DNA of 64,000 nt from Arthrobacter sp. zg-Y1110 (lineage in GTDB: Bacteria > Actinomycetota > Actinomycetes > Actinomycetales > Micrococcaceae): positions 2,976,001 through 3,040,000 of the forward strand of contig NZ_CP104272.1 of NCBI RefSeq assembly GCF_025244865.1. Reading direction: 5' to 3'. The notes below the pieces were generated by a model. The model searched no databases, had not been told where the DNA came from, and saw nothing but the letters and a program-made list of their open reading frames with translations. Shown one piece after another: positions 1-7,847 of this stretch (position 1 is its first letter; every line of letters starts with the position of its first letter). Both the position numbers and the translations under genes were made by a program.

Positions 1-30
1 TTCCCTCAAGAAGTAGGCCCCGCAGAAAAC

Positions 31-66
31 AGCAGGTGCCGTCCCCTGATCGGGACGGCACCTGCT
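31..66 (-). terminator. Rho-independent terminator after ohr
   Basis: A perfect 15-bp stem (31-45 with 52-66) and a 6-base loop lie 20 bases past the ohr stop. Read on the minus strand the stem is followed by GTTTTC. It would end the ohr transcript. Confidence 0.85.
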
Positions 67-86
67 GTTGTTTAACCCTGTGCGAC

Positions 87-509
87 TTAGCCGACGGTGA
101 CGTCCAGGAACACGTCAATGTTGCCGCGGGTGGCGTTGGAGTAGGGGCAGACCTGGTGGGCGGCCTGGGTCAGCTTGTCCGCAGTGGCTTCGTCGACGCC
201 GGACATCTCCACGTGGAGTTCAACGCCCAGCTTGAAGCCGCCGTCGTCGTTCTTGAAGATGCTGACGTCCGCCGTCACGGCGGCATCCGAGATGGGTGCC
301 TTTTCCGCGCGGGCAATCATCTTCAGTGCGGAGAGGAAGCATGCGGCGTAGCCGGTGGCAAAAAGCTGCTCCGGGTTCGTGCCTTCGCCGGAACCGCCCA
401 TTTCGGTCGGAGTGGACAGGTTCACCTCGAGCTTGCCGTCGCTGGTACGGGCTTCACCGTTGCGGCCGTCGCCGGTGGCGGTGGCGGCGGCAGTGTACAA
501 AGCGCTCAT
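87..509 (-). CDS. ohr: Organic hydroperoxide resistance protein (Ohr/OsmC family)
   Basis: A 140-residue thiol peroxidase that reduces organic and fatty-acid hydroperoxides in the cytoplasm, normally recycled by lipoylated proteins. Both redox cysteines of the Ohr subfamily are present: Cys57 in FATGYAACF and Cys121 in VCPYSNATRGN, and the length is typical. I chose the ATG at 509 because AAGGAGTTCCCC precedes it; the open frame extends 13 codons further upstream but without a ribosome site. The gene is divergent from a TetR regulator and the 81-base gap contains a near-perfect palindrome. Ohr genes are classically controlled by the MarR-type OhrR, so the TetR neighbour is unusual. Function is confident; regulation is inferred. 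Confidence 0.95.
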   Translation of the reverse strand: MSALYTAAATATGDGRNGEARTSDGKLEVNLSTPTEMGGSGEGTNPEQLFATGYAACFLSALKMIARAEKAPISDAAVTADVSIFKNDDGGFKLGVELHVEMSGVDEATADKLTQAAHQVCPYSNATRGNIDVFLDVTVG

Positions 510-549
510 GGGGAACTCCTTTTGTGGGGAAAACTTGGTAGACCTCAAG

Positions 550-571
550 GTAGACTAACTAGTACGTCTAC
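550..571. promoter_or_regulatory. 22-bp palindromic operator between ohr and tetR
   Basis: The arms GTAGAC (550-555) and GTCTAC (566-571) flank an ACTAGT centre (558-563); 9 of 11 symmetric pairs match. The size and symmetry fit a TetR-family operator. It lies 41 bases before the ohr start and 19 before the tetR start, so one site could control both genes. Confidence 0.7.
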
Positions 572-590
572 TGCAAATGAGGAACAACGA

Positions 591-1178
591 ATGAGGGGAC
601 CCATGACGGCAGCTACACCCGTGCGGGAGCGGATCCTGGCACGGGCCTCCCTCCTGTTTTACCGAGAGGGCATCCGGGCAGTCAGTGCCGACAAGATCAT
701 TGCCGCTGCCGGCACCACGAAGGTGACCTTCTACCGCTACTTCCGCTCGAAGGATGACCTCGTGGTCGCCTACCTGCGGGAGCAGTCGGCGGCGATGCGG
801 GCGCGGGCAGCGGAGCTGGACCCGGATCCGTGCACCGGGCTGCTGCAGTTCGCCGAAGCGATGGGTTCCGAGGCCTGCAGTGCAGGCTTCCGCGGCTGCC
901 CGTTCATCAATGCGGCGGCGGAATATCCGGACCCGGGCCATCCCGTCCGGGTGGTTGTTTCCGAGCACCGCGCGTGGCTGCATGCCCTCGTTAGCGAACG
1001 GCTGGAGCAACTGGGCGCCGCGGACGCCGGACAGCTCGCGGACCAGCTGCTGATGCTGCGGGACGGCGCAATGGTGCACGGATACGTGGCGGACGGCACC
1101 GCCGTCGAACCGGCACTGATCACGGCCGGAAAGGCACTGGTCCTCCCGCACCTTCCGGAGCCGGGACAGTCCTCCTAG
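591..1178 (+). CDS. TetR/AcrR family transcriptional regulator
   Basis: A 195-residue repressor-type protein. The N-terminal TetR helix-turn-helix spans about residues 12-60, with the diagnostic TTKVTFYRYFRSKDDL stretch at 42-57. The ligand-binding half has three cysteines (81, 96, 103); Cys96 and Cys103 flank FRG in a CSAGFRGCPFINAAAEYP segment and could form a redox switch. Start: ATG 591 has GAGGA seven bases upstream; ATG 603 with GAGGGG four bases upstream is a real alternative. Divergent from ohr across a palindrome, so it probably represses ohr and itself and responds to peroxide or an electrophile. The family is certain; the ligand is inference. Confidence 0.9.
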   Translation: MRGPMTAATPVRERILARASLLFYREGIRAVSADKIIAAAGTTKVTFYRYFRSKDDLVVAYLREQSAAMRARAAELDPDPCTGLLQFAEAMGSEACSAGFRGCPFINAAAEYPDPGHPVRVVVSEHRAWLHALVSERLEQLGAADAGQLADQLLMLRDGAMVHGYVADGTAVEPALITAGKALVLPHLPEPGQSS

Positions 1179-1243
1179 CTCCGCCGAAATCCGGACCAGT
1201 GTGACGTTGGACTCATGGACTTGGTGAAACCCTCCACTGCTAG

Positions 1244-1249
1244 GACAAT
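1244..1249 (+). promoter_or_regulatory. Putative -10 element, leaderless-type start of the MHS transporter
   Basis: GACAAT ends 8 bases before the GTG at 1258, matching the -10/start spacing seen at many other genes in this window. There is no convincing Shine-Dalgarno site. Weaker than the TAGACT examples. Confidence 0.4.
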
Positions 1250-1257
1250 TCCTGTCT

Positions 1258-2616
1258 GTGTCTACTACACCCGCAGCGGCCGCACTGCCCGCTTCCCCCA
1301 CCCCCTCCTCTTCCAAGATGGCCCGCAAAGTTGCGGGCGCATCGTTTATCGGCACTGCTTTGGAGTCCTACGACTTCTATGTTTTCGGCACCGCCGCAGC
1401 CCTGATCCTGAACCGGATCTTCTTCCCAGACGTGGATGCGGCAACAGGCATCCTGCTGTCCTTCCTCACCCTGGGCATGGGCTTCATCGCCCGACCCCTG
1501 GGCGCCATTCTCTTCGGCCACATCGGTGACCGGGTAGGACGCAAAACGTCCCTGATCGGAACCATCGTCCTGATGGGTACCGCCACCGGAGCCGTGGGCC
1601 TGCTGCCGGACTACAACACCATCGGGATCTGGGCGCCGCTGCTGCTGGTGGCGCTGCGCCTCCTCCAGGGCCTGGCTGTCGGGGGTGAATGGGGCGGTTC
1701 CATCCTGATTGCCACCGAGCACGCCGCTCCCCGAAAGCGGGCGCTGTACGCGGCCATTCCGCAGATCGGTTCGCCGGTAGGCACCATCATGGTCACCGGC
1801 ATCTTCCTGCTGCTTACCCAGGTTTCCGACGAGGACCTGGCAGCCGGGGTCTGGCGCATTCCGTTCCTGCTGGCCTTCCCCTTTATGGGCATCGCCCTGT
1901 ACCTGCGGCTGGCCATCGATGAAACCCCCGTTTTCAAGGGCGTGGCACAGGCGCACCAGATCACCCGGGTTCCGCTGCTGGAGGTGCTCCGCACCCAGTG
2001 GGCTGCGGTCCTGGTGGCGGCCGCGGCTGCGCTGCTGGGTATCGGCTCCTACTTCCTGATGACCACCTACACCCAGTCCTACGGGACAACGGTGCTTGGG
2101 CTGTCCGAATCCACGGTCCTGAACGCGGCATTGGTCGGTTCGGTGCTGCAGCTGGCAACCATCCCCGCCTTCGGTTTCCTGGCCAACCGGATCGGTTCGG
2201 CGCGGATGGTGATGGCCGGGGCCGTTGCCACCCTGCTGATCTCCTTCCCGCTGTACTTCATCATCAGCAACGCCACCGCGCCGGTCTACATCCTGACCAT
2301 CCTGATCGGCGGGATCGCGCCGACGGCGGCGTGGGCGGCACTGGGGGGATTGATGGCGGATCTGTTCCCGGCCCGAACCGGGTTCACCGCCATGTCCCTG
2401 GCCTACAGCCTGGCCGGCATCCTCTCCGGATTCACCCCGTCCATCACCCAGGTGTTCTCCAACGCAACCGGCGGTGCGTGGTGGCACCCCGGCGTCGTCC
2501 TGGCCCTGATGTCCCTGATCACCATTGCCGGCGCGCTGGCCGCCCGCCGCATGACAGCGCGCAACACGGCCGCAGTGCAGCCTTCTGATCTGAGCTCCGG
2601 CATAGTTAAGCCATGA
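1258..2616 (+). CDS. MFS transporter, metabolite:H+ symporter (MHS) type; likely shikimate/quinate-class substrate
   Basis: A 452-residue, 12-helix permease of the proton-symporter branch that includes ShiA, ProP and KgtP. Signatures: ESYDFYVFG in helix 1 (residues 36-44), the loop 2-3 motif [10 protein letters not shown] (87-96), and [13 protein letters not shown] after helix 4. Start: GTG 1258, which keeps a Ser/Pro-rich cytoplasmic leader; ATG 1318 just before the first helix is the alternative. The stop overlaps the aroQ start by four bases (ATGA), so the two are translationally coupled. This pairing suggests uptake of shikimate, quinate or dehydroquinate feeding aroQ. The family is clear; the substrate is inferred from context. 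Confidence 0.85.
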   Translation: MSTTPAAAALPASPTPSSSKMARKVAGASFIGTALESYDFYVFGTAAALILNRIFFPDVDAATGILLSFLTLGMGFIARPLGAILFGHIGDRVGRKTSLIGTIVLMGTATGAVGLLPDYNTIGIWAPLLLVALRLLQGLAVGGEWGGSILIATEHAAPRKRALYAAIPQIGSPVGTIMVTGIFLLLTQVSDEDLAAGVWRIPFLLAFPFMGIALYLRLAIDETPVFKGVAQAHQITRVPLLEVLRTQWAAVLVAAAAALLGIGSYFLMTTYTQSYGTTVLGLSESTVLNAALVGSVLQLATIPAFGFLANRIGSARMVMAGAVATLLISFPLYFIISNATAPVYILTILIGGIAPTAAWAALGGLMADLFPARTGFTAMSLAYSLAGILSGFTPSITQVFSNATGGAWWHPGVVLALMSLITIAGALAARRMTARNTAAVQPSDLSSGIVKP

Positions 2617-3080
2617 CTTCAGCCGGCACCCGCAACCTCCTCGTCCTAAACGGCCCCAACCTGAACCTGTTGGGCACCCGCGAACCGGCGATCTACGGCA
2701 GCTCCACCCTGGCGGATGTGGAGGCCGCGGCCATGGCCGCGGCCTCCGCCCACGGCTGGACCGTGGACTGCGTCCAGTCCAACCACGAAGGCGATCTGAT
2801 CGATGCCATCCACGCGGCGCGTGGCACCGCGGACGGCATTGTCATCAATCCCGCTGCCTACAGCCACACCTCGGTGGCCATCCCGGACGCGTTGTCCGGC
2901 GTGGAACTTCCGGTGGTCGAGGTTCATCTGAGCAACATCCACCGCCGCGAGGAGTTCCGCCACCACTCCTTCGTCTCCGCGGTGGCGGAGGTAGTGATCT
3001 GCGGGGCCGGTATCAGTGGCTACCGCATGGCGGTGGACTACCTGATCGGGTCCGCCGCCGCCGGGCAGTCCGCGGAGTAG
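2613..3080 (+). CDS. aroQ: 3-dehydroquinate dehydratase, type II
   Basis: A 155-residue dodecameric type II dehydroquinase that interconverts 3-dehydroquinate and 3-dehydroshikimate. Recognisable elements: [17 protein letters not shown] (residues 9-25) with the lid arginine Arg23, catalytic Tyr28, QSNHEG (55-60), [11 protein letters not shown] (79-89) with Asn79 and His85, and [15 protein letters not shown] (105-119) with His105. Length is normal. It overlaps the upstream permease gene by 4 bp and DUF2332 follows after two bases. No other shikimate-pathway gene is nearby, so this copy may be catabolic (quinate/shikimate use) rather than the biosynthetic enzyme. A second aroQ elsewhere in the genome would support that. 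Confidence 0.95.
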   Translation: MTSAGTRNLLVLNGPNLNLLGTREPAIYGSSTLADVEAAAMAAASAHGWTVDCVQSNHEGDLIDAIHAARGTADGIVINPAAYSHTSVAIPDALSGVELPVVEVHLSNIHRREEFRHHSFVSAVAEVVICGAGISGYRMAVDYLIGSAAAGQSAE

Positions 3081-3082
3081 CC

Positions 3083-4063
3083 ATGGCCGCCACTGCGCAG
3101 CGGTATGCCCGGTTCGCCGAATTCGAGGCCCGGGGATCCTCCGATGTGTATGAGCAGTGGACCGCGGCTATCAGCGCGGATCCTGAGGTGCTGGAGCTGA
3201 TTGACGCCCTTCCGGAGGCCAAGCGCCAACCCAACCTCGTGCTGGCGGCCGCCCGGAGCCGTGGCGCCGCCGCCGGACCCTACGCGCAGTTCCGTTCCTT
3301 CCTGCAGGAGCATTGGGAAGACATCCGGACGGTCATCCTGCGCCGGAGCACGCAGACCAACGAACCCCGCCGCTGCGCCGTCCTCCTTCCCCTGTTCGCC
3401 GAGATCGCGCGGACGGAGGGTCGCCCGCTGGCCCTGATCGAAGTCGGCGCTTCCGCCGGGCTGTGCCTGTATCCGGACCGCTACGGTTACCGGTACGACG
3501 ACGGCGACCTCCTCAACAATCCGGGCCGCGCGGACCTAATCCTGGACTGCACGACCACCGGCAACCCGCCGCTGCCGCGGTCCTGTCCCGAAATCATCCA
3601 CCGCACCGGGGTGGATCTGTCGCCGCTGGACCCTGCCGACCCCGAAGACCTCGCCTGGTTGGATGCCTTGATCTGGCCCGGCATGGAAGACCGCCGGACA
3701 CTCCTGAAGGCAGCGGCCGAAACCGCCGGCTGCTCCCCCGCCCGGATCGTCCAGGGGGACCTCAACGCCGAAATCGCCGGATTGATTGAAGCAGCCCCGC
3801 CCGAGGCCGCCGTCGTTGTGTTCCACACCGCCGTCCTTGCCTACGTTCCGAAGCCGGACCGGGAAATCTTCCGGGACACGGTGTCCAGCTATGTGGATAT
3901 CCCCGCACGCCCGGTGCATTGGATCTCCAACGAGGGCAGCGGCGCTCTTCCGGGGCCGGCAGAGCCTGAACACGGTACGGAACCCGGACTGTTCGTCCTG
4001 CACCACAACGGCAGGGCCGTGGCCCGCACCGGAGCGCACGGGCAGTCCCTGCACTGGCTATAG
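3083..4063 (+). CDS. DUF2332 family protein
   Basis: A 326-residue protein of a widespread actinobacterial family without assigned function. Visible features: a helical N-terminal third with YAQFRSFLQEHW, then ALIEVGASAGLCLYPDRYGY (about residues 118-137), which resembles a methyltransferase motif I region (GASAG) followed by an alternating alpha/beta fold, and VVFHTAVLAYVP later on. This suggests a Rossmann-like, perhaps SAM-binding fold, but I would not assign activity. It starts two bases after the aroQ stop and is probably co-transcribed with aroQ and the permease. No signal peptide or membrane helix is seen. Confidence 0.8.
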   Translation: MAATAQRYARFAEFEARGSSDVYEQWTAAISADPEVLELIDALPEAKRQPNLVLAAARSRGAAAGPYAQFRSFLQEHWEDIRTVILRRSTQTNEPRRCAVLLPLFAEIARTEGRPLALIEVGASAGLCLYPDRYGYRYDDGDLLNNPGRADLILDCTTTGNPPLPRSCPEIIHRTGVDLSPLDPADPEDLAWLDALIWPGMEDRRTLLKAAAETAGCSPARIVQGDLNAEIAGLIEAAPPEAAVVVFHTAVLAYVPKPDREIFRDTVSSYVDIPARPVHWISNEGSGALPGPAEPEHGTEPGLFVLHHNGRAVARTGAHGQSLHWL

Positions 4064-4086
4064 CGGGGTACTGCTGTCGTCTGTTT

Positions 4087-5289
4087 TTATTTGCTGGTGC
4101 ACTGACCGGCCGAAACCGGGCTGTCATAACCCGGCGCGGCATCAACCACCGGGCCGACTTCAGCCAGTGAGAGGGCATAGCCGATGGGCTGGTCGCTGGT
4201 GGTCTTAGCGAAAATGATGCCGGCGAGGCTGCCGTCCATGCCCAGCAGCGGCCCGCCGGAATTACCCTGCTGCACGTTCGCGGCCAGGGTGTAGACCTCC
4301 AGCACCGAGGGGGAGGTTCCGTAGATATCCCGGACGGACACGTTGGACAGGCCCTCGACACTTGCGGCCTGCAGCCGGAACGGGCCGCCCGCCGGGTACC
4401 CGGCAAAGGCCGCGGTGGTGCCGGCTTCAAGCGGCTCACCCACGGGGACGGGATCGGCGTCGAGGCCTTCCACCGCGAGGACGGCCAGGTCGCGGGCTGA
4501 ATCGAAGTGGACCACCCGTCCGGGCAGCACGCTGCCGTCGGGAACCTCCACCACTGGTTCGTTCACGCCGGCAACCACGTGGGCGTTCGTAAGCACGCGG
4601 TCATCCGCCACCACAACACCTGACCCTGTCTGGTTCTGTCCGCACTGGTACGCCGTGCCGGTGATTTTGAGGACCGACGCCGATGCGGTCCGCAGCTCCG
4701 CGGAGTCCACCTCCGCGCTGGGCGGGACAGCCGTTTGGGGTGCGGCGCTGTCAAGGATGGTCGGCAGCCCCTCGGAGACAGTGAAGGAACGAATCTGCGC
4801 GCTCCAGGTCTTCACCTGCTCGGGGGTGGCATCGTCAATGGTGGTGAGTACCTTCGAGGCGGCAATCTGCTGGGACAGGAACGGAACGCCCAGCGTCGTC
4901 ACGCTAAAGGCAAGCATGGCCATGACCAGCGCTGCCACTGCAAGGTTGGCTGCACCGCCGAGTACGCGGTCCAGGAACCTCAGCGGCGGGAAATTCAGCC
5001 ACCTGCGGATCATGCCGCCAAGCGCGGCCCCGGCTGCGTGGCCCACGAGCACGAGGACGACGGCCGTGGCAATGACCACCGTCAGCCGCCAGCCGTTATC
5101 CGGAACCCATTCGGCAACCAGCGGAATCGCGAAAAAGGCGCCAATGGCGCCGGCAACGAATCCGACGATCCCGCCGAGGGTCACCACCAGTCCGTTGCGC
5201 AGTCCTGCAACGAGGTAGAAGAGCAGGACGAGGAGCAGGATGATGTCCAGAAGTGTCAGTCCGAGCACAAAGAGCTCCAAGCGTGTCAA
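4087..5289 (-). CDS. marP: MarP family membrane-anchored serine protease (CvpA domain + trypsin-like domain)
   Basis: A 400-residue protease. The first ~135 residues form four membrane helices of the CvpA/colicin V type; the rest is an extracytoplasmic chymotrypsin-fold protease. The triad is His237 (TNAHVV), Asp267 (ARDLAVL) and Ser344 (GNSGGP). Cys216 and Cys397 match the two cysteines that form the redox-sensitive disulfide of Mycobacterium tuberculosis MarP, where the protease maintains pH homeostasis by processing a peptidoglycan hydrolase. The start is uncertain: TTG 5289 has no clear ribosome site, but it preserves the first helix. Divergent from the crp-like gene, as in mycobacteria where the same genes cluster. 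No terminator was seen between this gene and DUF2332. Confidence 0.9.
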   Translation of the reverse strand: MTRLELFVLGLTLLDIILLLVLLFYLVAGLRNGLVVTLGGIVGFVAGAIGAFFAIPLVAEWVPDNGWRLTVVIATAVVLVLVGHAAGAALGGMIRRWLNFPPLRFLDRVLGGAANLAVAALVMAMLAFSVTTLGVPFLSQQIAASKVLTTIDDATPEQVKTWSAQIRSFTVSEGLPTILDSAAPQTAVPPSAEVDSAELRTASASVLKITGTAYQCGQNQTGSGVVVADDRVLTNAHVVAGVNEPVVEVPDGSVLPGRVVHFDSARDLAVLAVEGLDADPVPVGEPLEAGTTAAFAGYPAGGPFRLQAASVEGLSNVSVRDIYGTSPSVLEVYTLAANVQQGNSGGPLLGMDGSLAGIIFAKTTSDQPIGYALSLAEVGPVVDAAPGYDSPVSAGQCTSK

Positions 5290-5454
5290 TCGGGGTGGCC
5301 CGGCGGTGGAAGACCGCTGCAGTTGCGAGTTTATAGGGACAACCTGCGGAAGCCGTTATCAGGATTGCTCCCGCGCTTGTGGTCCTGCCCTCTTTTTCGC
5401 ACCTATCAGTGAACAAACGTGCTTCAGGTATCACTAGGGGGTGACGTGCGGCAA

Positions 5455-5460
5455 GATAAT
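5455..5460 (+). promoter_or_regulatory. Putative -10 element of the crp-like gene
   Basis: GATAAT lies 30 bases before the ATG at 5491, giving a short leader that carries the AGGAG ribosome site at 5481-5485. No convincing -35 is visible. Confidence 0.45.
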
Positions 5461-5490
5461 AAGGAGAGACCACTATTTACAGGAGATTTC

Positions 5491-6168
5491 ATGGATATCG
5501 AGGTACTGCGCCGCGCGCCGTTGTTCGCCTCTCTGGGAGACGACGTCTTCGCCGCCCTGACCGAAGAGCTCACTGAGGTCGACCTCTCACGCGGCGCCTC
5601 CGTCTTCCGCGAAGGCGATCAGGGCGACCAGCTCTATTTCATCGTCTCCGGCAAGATCAAGCTTGGCCGCTCCGCCCCGGACGGCCGGGAAAACCTGCTG
5701 GCGATCCTCGGCCCGGGCGAACTGTTCGGCGAGATGGCCCTCTTTGATCCCTCGCCCCGGAACGCCACGGCAACCGCCGTTTCCGAAACCCGCCTAGCGG
5801 GCCTCCGCCACGAGAACCTGCGCGCCCTGATTGAAACCCGCCCCGAGGTTTCCGTCCAGCTGCTGCAGGCACTGGCCCGCAGGCTTCGCCGCACGAACGA
5901 GTCCCTGGCGGACCTCGTGTTCTCCGACGTTCCGGGCCGCGTGGCAAAGGCGCTGTTGGACCTGGCGGACCGCTTCGGCCGTCCCGCGACCGACGGCATC
6001 CTGGTTGCGCACGAGCTCACCCAGGAGGAACTGGCCCAGCTGGTTGGCGCCTCCCGCGAAACGGTGAACAAGGCCCTCGCCGAGTTTGTCCAGCGTGGCT
6101 GGCTGCGCCTGGAAGCCCGCGCGGTTGTCATTCTTGACGTCCAGCGGCTGCGCCAGCGCTCCCGCTAA
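5491..6168 (+). CDS. Crp/Fnr family regulator, GlxR-like cAMP receptor
   Basis: A 225-residue global regulator. Residues 10-120 form the cyclic-nucleotide domain, with the phosphate-binding segment GELFGEMALF (76-85) followed by PSPRNATA, where Arg90 takes the place of the cAMP-contacting arginine. The helix-turn-helix is at about 177-199 (TQEELAQLVGASRETVNKAL). Size and motifs match GlxR of corynebacteria and Crp (Rv3676) of M. tuberculosis. Start: ATG 5491 has AGGAG six bases upstream, and the longer open frame has no support. It is monocistronic, followed by a strong terminator. Lack of FNR-type N-terminal cysteines argues against an iron-sulfur sensor. Confidence 0.93.
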   Translation: MDIEVLRRAPLFASLGDDVFAALTEELTEVDLSRGASVFREGDQGDQLYFIVSGKIKLGRSAPDGRENLLAILGPGELFGEMALFDPSPRNATATAVSETRLAGLRHENLRALIETRPEVSVQLLQALARRLRRTNESLADLVFSDVPGRVAKALLDLADRFGRPATDGILVAHELTQEELAQLVGASRETVNKALAEFVQRGWLRLEARAVVILDVQRLRQRSR

Positions 6169-6180
6169 AGGCAAGAAACA

Positions 6181-6227
6181 CCAACAACGGCGGCGCCGGT
6201 CCCTGGGACCGGCGCCGCCGTTGTTGG
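6181..6227. terminator. Strong hairpin terminator after crp
   Basis: A perfect inverted repeat of 23-bp arms (6181-6203 and 6205-6227), 12 bases past the crp stop. It has no long T tract on either strand, but lies between convergent genes and may serve both. Confidence 0.75.
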
Positions 6228-6270
6228 TTGAGAACCGTGCACGTTTGTGCACCGGCCGGGCCGCAGCCGG

Positions 6271-7188
6271 CTAGCGCCCGTGCTGGGAGGATCCTTCGGT
6301 GCCGCCACCCGCACGAACGGCTACGCAGGGCTTTCCGTCAACCTCGACCAGTTCCGGCTGGTAGACGGCTGCGGGCCGGCGGCTTGAAAGATAAGCGATA
6401 CAGCCTCGGGCGGACGCTACCTTTTCCAGGGTGAGTTCGACGGCGGGAACCACCAGTTCGCCCAGGGTCAGCCCGGACGTGTCCGGCTGGCCGATTTCGT
6501 CGCCCAGCTCGGTGCTGTCCCGCGCGGCAATGACTTCCGCCGCCGGTTTCCAGTCTGCCCAGACACCTTTACCCTCCAGCAGGGTGGCGTCCTGGCCCAC
6601 CGGCTGGACCGCGGCAAAGTAGCGGGTATCGAAGCGCCGGAGCGCAAAGTCGGCACTGTGCCAGTTGGAGAGCGGGCGCAGAAGGTCCGTTCGCAGACCG
6701 AGTCCGCGCTTACCAAGCAGCTCCAGGAAGGATGCCTCCTGGGTGGCAATGGCCGTCCGTGCAGCCATCCATTCCGGGCCGCGGTTGCTTTCCAACAGGG
6801 TGGACTCGTCAGGGCCGGCCAGCAGGATTCCGGTTTCTTCGAACAACTCGCGGATTGCGGCCACGACGTGGCGGCGGGCGTGCCGGGCGTCGTCGGCGCC
6901 CATGGACTTCGCCCACAGTGCCGGGGCCGGACCGTACCAAGCGACCTGCGCGTCGTCGTTCTCTTCGATGCTGCCGCCCGGGAAGGCGACCTTGCCCAGG
7001 GGCGATTCGCCGCGCCGATAGGAAAGGTACGTCTGGGTACCCCGCGGGGAGTCCCGCAGCAGCACCACCGAGGACGCCAGCCGCGGTTTGCGGGGCGTGC
7101 GGTCGGGGCGCTCGAACCAAGTCTGGGCCGCCACCCGGTCCGCGGGGGCTACCGGGAAAAGCCGGACTGAGGAGTTAGGCAAATTCAA
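6271..7188 (-). CDS. Nudix hydrolase with enlarged Nudix box (NUDT19-like)
   Basis: A 305-residue hydrolase of nucleoside-diphosphate-linked substrates. The Nudix box is split: the glycine part FPGGSIEE is at residues 69-76 and the catalytic REL-EETG part (REL 113-115, EETG 117-120) comes about 40 residues later instead of about 14. Such an insertion is known in NUDT19-type coenzyme A/acyl-CoA diphosphatases, so CoA derivatives are a plausible substrate. The start is TTG 7188, overlapping the ridA stop region by 14 bases; a later GTG (residue 19) is possible. In mycobacteria a Nudix CoA-diphosphatase gene lies in the same cluster next to marP. Substrate is inferred. Confidence 0.85.
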   Translation of the reverse strand: MNLPNSSVRLFPVAPADRVAAQTWFERPDRTPRKPRLASSVVLLRDSPRGTQTYLSYRRGESPLGKVAFPGGSIEENDDAQVAWYGPAPALWAKSMGADDARHARRHVVAAIRELFEETGILLAGPDESTLLESNRGPEWMAARTAIATQEASFLELLGKRGLGLRTDLLRPLSNWHSADFALRRFDTRYFAAVQPVGQDATLLEGKGVWADWKPAAEVIAARDSTELGDEIGQPDTSGLTLGELVVPAVELTLEKVASARGCIAYLSSRRPAAVYQPELVEVDGKPCVAVRAGGGTEGSSQHGR

Positions 7189-7657
7189 CGATCATTTCTA
7201 CTTCAACAGGCGCGTCCAGAGGCAGGACCGCCACGCCGACGGCGGAACGCGCATGGCTTCCCGCGGAGCCGAAGACATTTCCCAGCAGCTCGGAAGCACC
7301 GTTAATGACGGCCGGCTGGCCGGTGAAGGAAGGGTCGGAGGCGACGTAGCCCACCACCTTGACCACACGTACCACGCGGTCTAGGTCACCAATCTGAGCC
7401 TTCACGGCGGCCAGGGCATTGACGGCGCAGATGGCCGCGTAGGACGCGGCATCCTCTGCGCCCACTTCGGCACCGACCTTGCCCGTGGCCGGCAGGACCC
7501 CGTCCACAAACGGCAGTTGGCCGGATGTGTGGACGAGGTTTCCGGTGATCATGGCCGGAACGTAGACGGCCACCGGGGACGCGACGGCGGGAAGGCTCAG
7601 GCCCAGTTCCCGGAGCCTGACCTCAACAGCCGAGACTGCACCGGCAGCGCCGGTCAC
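7175..7657 (-). CDS. RidA/YjgF family protein
   Basis: A 160-residue YjgF/RidA-fold protein. These proteins hydrolyse reactive enamine/imine intermediates or act on related small molecules. The conserved C-terminal block ARSAVGVAVLPLDAPVEVEM carries the arginine that contacts the substrate carboxylate in RidA, and VEVEMIVEFA ends the barrel. It is longer than typical RidA (~130) because of an N-terminal extension, like the actinobacterial subgroup represented by Rv3678c. Start: GTG 7657, overlapping the stop of the DUF4177 gene (GTGA); the open frame extends further but upstream residues are out of family. Likely one transcript DUF4177-ridA-nudix. Confidence 0.87.
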   Translation of the reverse strand: MTGAAGAVSAVEVRLRELGLSLPAVASPVAVYVPAMITGNLVHTSGQLPFVDGVLPATGKVGAEVGAEDAASYAAICAVNALAAVKAQIGDLDRVVRVVKVVGYVASDPSFTGQPAVINGASELLGNVFGSAGSHARSAVGVAVLPLDAPVEVEMIVEFA

Positions 7658-7812
7658 TGGTTTTTTTCGCGTTTCATGTAGGCAACGGAACCGGTTCCGT
7701 TCGGCGCCGAAGCGATCTGTACCAGTTCCCAACCTTCGTCCCCGTGCATATTGAGCACTTGGCCGGGTGTGTGCAGTGGAAGAGGCGTAATGAAGTATTC
7801 CCATTTGGTCAT
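7654..7812 (-). CDS. Small DUF4177-like protein
   Basis: A 52-residue protein, MTKWEYFITPL with a central GDEGWELVQIAS and a C-terminal GSVAYMKRE. The WEY...LN..G..GWELV pattern is typical of DUF4177, a family of about 50-60 residues of unknown function. Start: ATG 7812, lying 7 bases after a TACGCT hexamer, which suggests a leaderless message; an upstream in-frame ATG at 7866 would run through the divergent promoter. It overlaps ridA by four bases. A gene of this kind sits beside ridA in mycobacteria as well. Confidence 0.8.
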   Translation of the reverse strand: MTKWEYFITPLPLHTPGQVLNMHGDEGWELVQIASAPNGTGSVAYMKREKNQ

Positions 7813-7819
7813 AAGGGAA

Positions 7820-7825
7820 AGCGTA
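7820..7825 (-). promoter_or_regulatory. Putative -10 of DUF4177-ridA-nudix operon
   Basis: On the minus strand TACGCT ends 7 bases before the ATG at 7812. It is back-to-back with the promoter of the penicillin-binding protein gene. Confidence 0.45.
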
Positions 7826-7834
7826 ACGTGCTTG

Positions 7835-7840
7835 TAGACT
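7835..7840 (+). promoter_or_regulatory. Putative -10 of class A PBP gene (leaderless)
   Basis: TAGACT ends 7 bases before the ATG at 7848 and no Shine-Dalgarno sequence is present, so transcription probably begins at or next to the start codon. Confidence 0.6.
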
Positions 7841-7847
7841 GTCTCGC

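Noticed and set aside
5430..5450. A Crp-type site before the crp-like gene
   Set aside because: TATCAC and GTGAC flank the centre in the order TCAC-N-GTGA, the opposite arm order to the Crp/GlxR consensus TGTGA-N6-TCACA.
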